Below, one piece after another: positions 14,672 through 19,687 of a stretch of DNA of 19,687 nucleotides (position 1 is the first letter of the stretch; each line of letters opens with the position of its first letter). The position numbers and the translations under genes were made by a program. This DNA comes from Vulcanimicrobiota bacterium (GTDB taxonomy: Bacteria > Vulcanimicrobiota > Vulcanimicrobiia > Vulcanimicrobiales > Vulcanimicrobiaceae). The stretch spans positions 35,901-55,587 of the forward strand of contig PKWF01000275.1 in the NCBI GenBank assembly GCA_003133185.1. Reading direction: 5' to 3'. The notes beneath the pieces were generated by a model, which was not told the DNA's origin, ran no database searches, and saw nothing but the letters and a program-made list of their open reading frames with translations.

Positions 14672-16068
14672 CCGATACGCTTGAACTTCGTGCCGGTGAC
14701 GCGATACTCGTCATAGGCTTGGGCCGCAGCGGATTAGCGAGCTTGGAAATTCTCGCTCACCACAACGTCCGGCTCTACGCGACGGACGAAAAGCCTCCCG
14801 AAGAGTTAAGCGAAGCGATCGCGGCCGCGGAATCCTTTGGCGCGCGCTTCGTGGAGCCCGCCGCGCTCGATGCCATTCTTCCAACGACCTCCTGGGCGGT
14901 GCTCTCGCCAGGCGTTCCACCGATATCCCCGGTCGTCCGCGCCGTCCATCGGGCAAACGTTCCGGTTATGGGAGAAATCGAGCTCGCTTATCGTCTTTGC
15001 AAGGCGCCGATCGTTGCGGTCACCGGAACCAAAGGCAAGTCGACCACGACGGCGATGATCGGGCATTTGCTCCGCGGTTGCGGTCTGACGGCCAGAGTCG
15101 GCGGCAACATCGGCAATCCCCTCATCAAAGAGATCGAGGGAGCGACGTCCAAAGAATGGATCGTAGCCGAAGTCTCGTCATTTCAGCTCGAGACGATTCG
15201 CGCGTTCAAACCTCGCGTTGCCGTTCTGCTGAACATCGCGCCGGATCATCTCGACCGCTATCCCTCGATGGACGAGTACGCCGAAGCGAAGTATCGCATC
15301 TGCGCCAATCAGTCCATGAGCGATTGGTTTGTAGGCAATCTGGACGATCCGCGGATCGAAGCCCTTGCGTGGCGCCACGGCAACGCTCGCGTCCAAGCGC
15401 GCCAGTTGTGGTTCACGCGCAACGGGAGCGAACGAGCCACGATGTACCTGCGCGACGGCGTCGTGACCTACGCGCCGGTCACCGGCGATCCGCGCCCGAT
15501 CCCGCTCTTACCGTGCAGCGAGATTCCATTGCAGGGCGAGCATAACGTAGAGAATGCCATGGCGGCGCTGCTCGCGGCGCTGGCCGTGGGCTGCCCCCCC
15601 GCTTCGTTGCGAGCCGCGATACGGTCGTTCGCACCGATGCCGCACCGTCTCGAGAGGGTCGCCGAAATCGACGGCGTGCTCTACGTTGACGATTCGAAAT
15701 CTACGGTCCCGACCTCGGTGGTCGCGGCACTGCGCAGCTACGACCGGCCGATCGTTCTCATTGCGGGCGGCCGCTCGAAAGGCATCGGATTCGACGCGCT
15801 CGGGTCGGCAATCGCGCAACGCGTCAAGGCGCTGGTCGCAATCGGCGAATCGGCGGCCGAAATTCGGAAAGCCTCCGGCGACGTCCCCGTCGTCGAAGCG
15901 TTCTCCATGGAAGAGGCCGTGCAGCGCGCACGCGAACTGGCCGCGCCGGGCGACGTCGTTTTGCTCTCGCCCGGCTGCGCGTCGTTCGACATGTTCGCTT
16001 CAGCCGAGGATCGCGGCGAACAGTTTAGCGCGGCGGTCGCATCGCAAAGGGAGCCGGCGGGTGCATAA
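14668..16068 (+). CDS. murD: UDP-MurNAc-L-Ala:D-Glu ligase MurD
   Basis: MurD adds D-glutamate to UDP-MurNAc-L-alanine. The 466 residues have an N-terminal Rossmann-like UDP-binding domain (DAILVIGLGRSGLASLE), the SPGVPP segment, the ATP loop TGTKGKSTTTAM (Lys where Asn is more usual), GGNIGNP, EVSSFQLE, LNIAPDHLDRY, and the C-terminal domain with HRLERV, DDSKSTVP and LLSPGCASFDMF. These are diagnostic for MurD. The ATG at 14668 overlaps the mraY stop. Upstream in-frame ATGs lie within mraY and are less likely. The stop overlaps the ftsW start by 8 nt. Confidence 0.96.
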   Translation: MTDTLELRAGDAILVIGLGRSGLASLEILAHHNVRLYATDEKPPEELSEAIAAAESFGARFVEPAALDAILPTTSWAVLSPGVPPISPVVRAVHRANVPVMGEIELAYRLCKAPIVAVTGTKGKSTTTAMIGHLLRGCGLTARVGGNIGNPLIKEIEGATSKEWIVAEVSSFQLETIRAFKPRVAVLLNIAPDHLDRYPSMDEYAEAKYRICANQSMSDWFVGNLDDPRIEALAWRHGNARVQARQLWFTRNGSERATMYLRDGVVTYAPVTGDPRPIPLLPCSEIPLQGEHNVENAMAALLAALAVGCPPASLRAAIRSFAPMPHRLERVAEIDGVLYVDDSKSTVPTSVVAALRSYDRPIVLIAGGRSKGIGFDALGSAIAQRVKALVAIGESAAEIRKASGDVPVVEAFSMEEAVQRARELAAPGDVVLLSPGCASFDMFASAEDRGEQFSAAVASQREPAGA

Positions 16069-17230
16069 TACGGCGGCGCTTCGAGCCAATCGAGGCACGG
16101 GGCGCAAAACCGGCCTGCGTTCGTATGTTGCGGCGCCGCTGGACGTGTGGCTCTTCACTTCGGTCGCCGCGCTGGTCGCCATTGGCCTCGTTATGGTTTT
16201 CTCGGCGTCGAGTGCCACGGCGTATGCCGAGCATGGCGACGTCGCCTACTACCTCAAACGGCAACTGATATGGCTCGTGGTGGCGCTGGGCGGTGCGTAT
16301 CTTTGCTACCGAATCGATTATCAGCGCCTGCGCCGCGCGGCACCCTATCTCTTGGTCGCCGCGATGGTCGCGCTGACGCTGGTCTTCGTTCCGCACATCG
16401 GGCTGGGGGTGAACGGCGGCCGCCGATGGATCGGGACCGCGGGCTTGAGTCTCGAACCGTCGGAGTTCTCTAAACTGGCTCTGGTCATCTACCTGTCGGC
16501 GGTCTTGTCGTCGCGGGGCGAACGGATCACCTCGCTTGGGCGCGGGCTTTTTCCGCTTTTCGTTCCGGTCGCAATCATGGGGGTGCTGGTGCTCAAAGAG
16601 CCGGATATGGGCACCGCGAGCCTGCTCTTCTTTACGGCGTTCGCGCTGCTGTTTGCCGCCGGCGCGCGCGTGATCCATCTGGCTGCAATCGCGCTAACGA
16701 CGGTTCCGTTCGCAGTCTTGACGGTGCTGGCCAGCCCCTACCGGCGAGCGCGCGTCTTTGCCTTCGTCGATCCTTGGAAGGATCCGCTCAACACCGGCTT
16801 CCACATCGTCCAGTCGCTCCTGGCGCTGGGGAGCGGAGGAATCTTCGGCGTTGGGTTGGGCGCCTCGCGCGCGAAGTTTTTCTATCTGCCCGAACAGTAC
16901 ACCGATTTCATCTTCTCGGTGCTCGGCGAAGAGCTCGGTCTAATCGGTACGCTCGTCGTGGTGGCGCTCTTCGTGACGCTGGCGTACCGCACCATCAAGA
17001 TCGCGTTGGCGGCGCCCGACCGGTTCGGGTTCTTTCTCGCGATCGGATGCGGCGCGATGATCACGATTCAGGCCTTCGTGAACATCGGCGTCGTTTCGTC
17101 ATCGTGGCCGGTGACCGGCGTTCCATTACCGTTTATTTCGTTCGGGGGAAGCTCCCTGGTCGTCAATCTTCTTGCCATTGCACTGATTGCCAATGTGGGT
17201 CGCCATCGCAGAGTTCACGCAGCCCTGTGA
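16061..17230 (+). CDS. ftsW: Septal peptidoglycan polymerase FtsW (SEDS family)
   Basis: FtsW polymerises lipid II into glycan strands at the septum as partner of FtsI. The 389 residues have about ten transmembrane helices and SEDS motifs: FSASS in the first helix, NGGRRWIG with LEPSEFSKLALV, KEPDMGTA with Asp182, the loop LPEQYTDFIFSVLGEELG whose Asp282 corresponds to the catalytic Asp in RodA/FtsW, and PLPFISFGGSS near the end. The GTG start at 16061 is preceded by AAAGGGAG (16046-16053), 7 nt away. The longer open frame upstream lies within murD and shows no family sequence. The stop overlaps the murG GTG. RodA is unlikely given its place in the mur cluster. Confidence 0.95.
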   Translation: MHNTAALRANRGTGRKTGLRSYVAAPLDVWLFTSVAALVAIGLVMVFSASSATAYAEHGDVAYYLKRQLIWLVVALGGAYLCYRIDYQRLRRAAPYLLVAAMVALTLVFVPHIGLGVNGGRRWIGTAGLSLEPSEFSKLALVIYLSAVLSSRGERITSLGRGLFPLFVPVAIMGVLVLKEPDMGTASLLFFTAFALLFAAGARVIHLAAIALTTVPFAVLTVLASPYRRARVFAFVDPWKDPLNTGFHIVQSLLALGSGGIFGVGLGASRAKFFYLPEQYTDFIFSVLGEELGLIGTLVVVALFVTLAYRTIKIALAAPDRFGFFLAIGCGAMITIQAFVNIGVVSSSWPVTGVPLPFISFGGSSLVVNLLAIALIANVGRHRRVHAAL

Positions 17231-18348
17231 CCGTCGTTTTTGCCGGCGGCGGTACCGGAGGTCATCTCTATCCGGCGATCGCCATTGCCGATGCGCTGCA
17301 GCCGCGTGCGACGATCGCCTTCATCGGGAGCGCCGACCGGCTCGAAACGACCATCGTGCCGAAGGCAGGTTATCCGCTGCACACGGTCTCCGCTCACGCG
17401 TTGCCGCGACGCCTTTCGTTCGATCTTCTTCGCGCCGTCGCGCGTAACGTCAAGGGAACGCTCCAAAGCCTTACGCTCTTAGCGGCGGCGCGCCCCAATC
17501 TCGTCGTCGCAACTGGCGGCTACGTCTGCTTTCCGGTCGCGCTTGCGGCACGCATCCGAAGACTCGTTGGGCTCTCGCGCGCCCCGATCGTCTTACTCGA
17601 ACCCAATCTCGCGCCCGGCGTAACCACCCGGTTGCTGGCGCCCATCGTCGACGAGATTTGGGGGGAGTGCGGCGGTTTTGCGCGGCGATCTCGGGCTAAA
17701 TGCCGGCCGACGGGCGTTCCCATTCGCTCTTCCTTACGAAGCTTGCCGTCGCGCGCAGAGGCCGCCTCGCGCTTGGGGCTCGACCCGGCCAAGCCCGTGC
17801 TTTTGGCGATCGGCGGCAGCCAGGGCGCGCGCGCGATCAACGACGCGCTGCTTGCGGCGTTGCAAAGCCACGCGCTTCCACGTAATTGGCAGGTGCTTGC
17901 GCTCACGGGTGTGGCGGAGTACGCAAAGGTTTTCACCGCGGTGCAGACGACCGAAGGCGGCGCCGCCGCGCCGTTCGTAGCGCGGCCCTATCTCGACGAG
18001 ATGGGTGACGCGTATGCCGTCGCAGATCTGGTTTTAGCGCGGGCCGGAGCGTCAACGCTCGGGGAGCTGGCGGCACTCGGTAAGCCGGCGGTTTTGGTGC
18101 CCTATCCATTCGCAACGGAGGCGCATCAGCGAGCCAACGCGGCGCGCTTTGAAGCTGCCGGCGCCGCACTCGTGATGACCGATCAGCAGCTTGCATCCGG
18201 CGCCTTGCCCGCCGTGCTTGCCGAGGCGACGGCCCCGCAGCGCTTGGCTTTACTTTCGGCCAACGCTCGTCAGCTCGGTCAAACCGATCCGCTGGCGCAG
18301 ATTCTTGCGCGGATCGATTCACTGGTTTGCGGAAGAGGCGTCGGGTGA
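17227..18348 (+). CDS. murG: UDP-GlcNAc:lipid I GlcNAc transferase MurG
   Basis: MurG converts lipid I to lipid II on the cytoplasmic face of the membrane. The 373 residues include the glycine-rich GGGTGGH at 7-13, a PRRLSF region, ATGGYVCFP, GVPIR, GGSQGAR, and the UDP-GlcNAc-binding RAGASTLGELAALGKPAVLVPYPFA followed by EAHQRANA. The usual HEQN motif reads Leu124-Glu-Pro-Asn127, so its His and Gln are replaced. The start is GTG overlapping the ftsW stop, and the glycine loop then falls at the usual distance from the N-terminus. The stop overlaps the murC GTG. Confidence 0.96.
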   Translation: MTVVFAGGGTGGHLYPAIAIADALQPRATIAFIGSADRLETTIVPKAGYPLHTVSAHALPRRLSFDLLRAVARNVKGTLQSLTLLAAARPNLVVATGGYVCFPVALAARIRRLVGLSRAPIVLLEPNLAPGVTTRLLAPIVDEIWGECGGFARRSRAKCRPTGVPIRSSLRSLPSRAEAASRLGLDPAKPVLLAIGGSQGARAINDALLAALQSHALPRNWQVLALTGVAEYAKVFTAVQTTEGGAAAPFVARPYLDEMGDAYAVADLVLARAGASTLGELAALGKPAVLVPYPFATEAHQRANAARFEAAGAALVMTDQQLASGALPAVLAEATAPQRLALLSANARQLGQTDPLAQILARIDSLVCGRGVG

Positions 18349-19687
18349 CGTATCATTTCGTCGGCGTCGGCGGCATCGGCATGAGTGCGATTGCTCGGAT
18401 CTTGCGAGCGCGCAACGTGGACGTTTCCGGTTCGGACGTTGCCGTGACGCCGTTGATCGAACAACTGCGCGGCGAAGGCGTGCGCGTTACGATCGGTCAT
18501 GAAGCACGCAACGTTCGCGGCGCCGACGTCGTCGTCGTCAGCTCGGCGATCGACCGGGGCAATCCGGAGTACCTTGCCGCCGTGCGCGCCGGAACACCGG
18601 TGTTACATCGCGGCGAGATGCTCGCGCGTCTGCTCTCCGGGCGGCGCGGCATCGCGGTCTGCGGAACGCACGGAAAGACCACGACGACGGCGATGACGCA
18701 TGCCGTCCTGCGCGGGGGTGGGATCGATGCGGGTTTGGCCCTGGGCGGCATCGACGTCGCGCTGGCGACGAACGCCTACGATGGAACGTCGCCCTGGTTC
18801 GTGATGGAGGCGGACGAATCGGATGGCTCTTTTGCCCTGCTGGAACCCAATATCGCGATCGTTACCAACATCGAAAACGATCACCTGACCAGCGACGACG
18901 AGCTTCCCGGTCTGGTGCGAGCCTTCGGCGAGTTTCTTGCGAAGTTGCCCGACGAGGGCCTCGCGATCGTCGGCATCGACAACGCGCTCGCGGCTTCACT
19001 TACCTGTCACGAGTTTCGCGCGCGGGTTGTAACCTGCGGCTTCGTCTCGGCGGCGCGCATTCGGGCCGCCAACGTGTGCTTTGAGGATTTCGGCTCGACG
19101 TTCGACGTCCTCGACGGCGAGGCGATGCTCGGCACCGTCGAGATGCGCGTGCCCGGAGCGATGAACGTCGAGAACGCCCTTGCCGCGCTGGCGGTGGGGC
19201 GCGCGTTCGACCTGCCTTTCGCCTCGATCGCTGCGTCGCTGAAAGCTTTCCGGGGCGTACGCCGCCGGTTCGACATCTTGCTTTCCAACCAGCGAGTGAC
19301 GATCGTTGACGACTACGCGCATCACCCTACCGCCGTGCGCGCCACGATCGCCGCCGCGCGTCACTACCATCGCGGTACGCTGGTCGTGGCCTTTCAACCG
19401 CATCGCTACACGCGAACGGCGTTTCTGGCAGCCGAGTTTGCCGACTCCCTGCGCGGCGCCGATTGCGTCTATCTAACGCCTATCTACGCCGCGTCGGAAC
19501 CGGCGATTCCCGGCGTGAGCGAACGCTCCATCGGCGATTCGCTCGCGACCAACGGTACGCGCGTCAGCTACGTGACGTGCGTCGACGAACTCGAGACCCG
19601 CATTTTGGCGGAGGTCCCAGCCGGCACCATGGTCTTGATGCTCGGAGCCGGAAACATCACCGACGTCGCAGGACGTCTCGCGGCAGC
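18345..19687 (+). CDS. murC: UDP-MurNAc:L-Ala ligase MurC, C-terminus cut by window edge
   Basis: MurC catalyses the first peptide-adding step, joining L-alanine to UDP-MurNAc. Translation from the GTG at 18345 stays open to the window end (447 residues). It begins with the VGVGGIGMSAIA UDP-binding loop, then a SSAID segment, the ATP loop GTHGKTTTT with Lys111, EADESDGSF, TNIENDHLT, and the third domain with RRFD, VDDYAHHPTAVRATI, FQPHRYTRT and LGAGNITDV. The GTG overlaps the murG stop. Only the last part of the protein is missing. It is a complete-looking frame interrupted by the sequence end, not a broken gene. Genes such as murB, ftsQ, ftsA or ftsZ may follow, but this cannot be seen. Confidence 0.95.
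   Translation, partial: MTYHFVGVGGIGMSAIARILRARNVDVSGSDVAVTPLIEQLRGEGVRVTIGHEARNVRGADVVVVSSAIDRGNPEYLAAVRAGTPVLHRGEMLARLLSGRRGIAVCGTHGKTTTTAMTHAVLRGGGIDAGLALGGIDVALATNAYDGTSPWFVMEADESDGSFALLEPNIAIVTNIENDHLTSDDELPGLVRAFGEFLAKLPDEGLAIVGIDNALAASLTCHEFRARVVTCGFVSAARIRAANVCFEDFGSTFDVLDGEAMLGTVEMRVPGAMNVENALAALAVGRAFDLPFASIAASLKAFRGVRRRFDILLSNQRVTIVDDYAHHPTAVRATIAAARHYHRGTLVVAFQPHRYTRTAFLAAEFADSLRGADCVYLTPIYAASEPAIPGVSERSIGDSLATNGTRVSYVTCVDELETRILAEVPAGTMVLMLGAGNITDVAGRLAA

Noticed and set aside
1..19687. CRISPR array, phage genes or integrase
   Set aside because: There is no regularly spaced repeat set and no integrase, transposase or phage structural frame in the window.

Overview
The window is a GC-rich bacterial chromosome segment devoted to the cell envelope. 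Cell-wall and division genes (a dcw cluster) lie rightward from about 6.6 kb to the right edge. An outer-membrane/lipoprotein block lies to their left, mostly on the minus strand. An LptD-like outer-membrane protein, an LptF/LptG permease, an apolipoprotein N-acyltransferase and two predicted lipoproteins point to a diderm (LPS-type) bacterium. The DNPR motif in MurE points to meso-diaminopimelate peptidoglycan. The lineage cannot be fixed from the sequence alone. A deep-branching non-proteobacterial diderm, such as Candidatus Eremiobacterota (WPS-2) or a relative, is my best guess and is inference only.

Left part (1-1690). The 5' end of lnt runs leftward off the window. A lipoprotein gene of unknown function starts face to face with it, the two start codons sharing one CATG. 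Next comes a 55-residue cysteine-rich ORF resembling bacterial metallothioneins, preceded by a hairpin and a three-codon mini-ORF. The rest of the gap up to lptD holds an inverted, decayed copy of the 3' end of lptD.

Middle part (1691-6616). Three minus-strand genes read in the order lytic transglycosylase (lipoprotein), lptF/lptG-type permease, lptD. About 770 bp without a convincing protein gene follows. This gap carries a 168-bp inverted-repeat element, a weak terminator-like hairpin, a palindrome resembling the Gram-positive-type LexA box, a sigma70-like promoter, and 10-bp-spaced GTGGTG repeats that look like a MraZ operator.

Right part (6617-19687). The order is mraZ, rsmH, ftsL, ftsI, murE, murF, a CofE-like ligase gene, mraY, murD, ftsW, murG and murC (cut by the window end). 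From ftsI onward every junction is an overlap, mostly ATGA or GTGA, so this is almost certainly one translationally coupled operon. It makes UDP-MurNAc-pentapeptide (MurC, D, E, F), transfers it to lipid (MraY), adds GlcNAc (MurG), and polymerises and cross-links septal wall (FtsW, FtsI, FtsL). RsmH and MraZ are the usual non-wall members. The unusual member is the CofE-like protein between murF and mraY. It is the best candidate here for an undescribed function.
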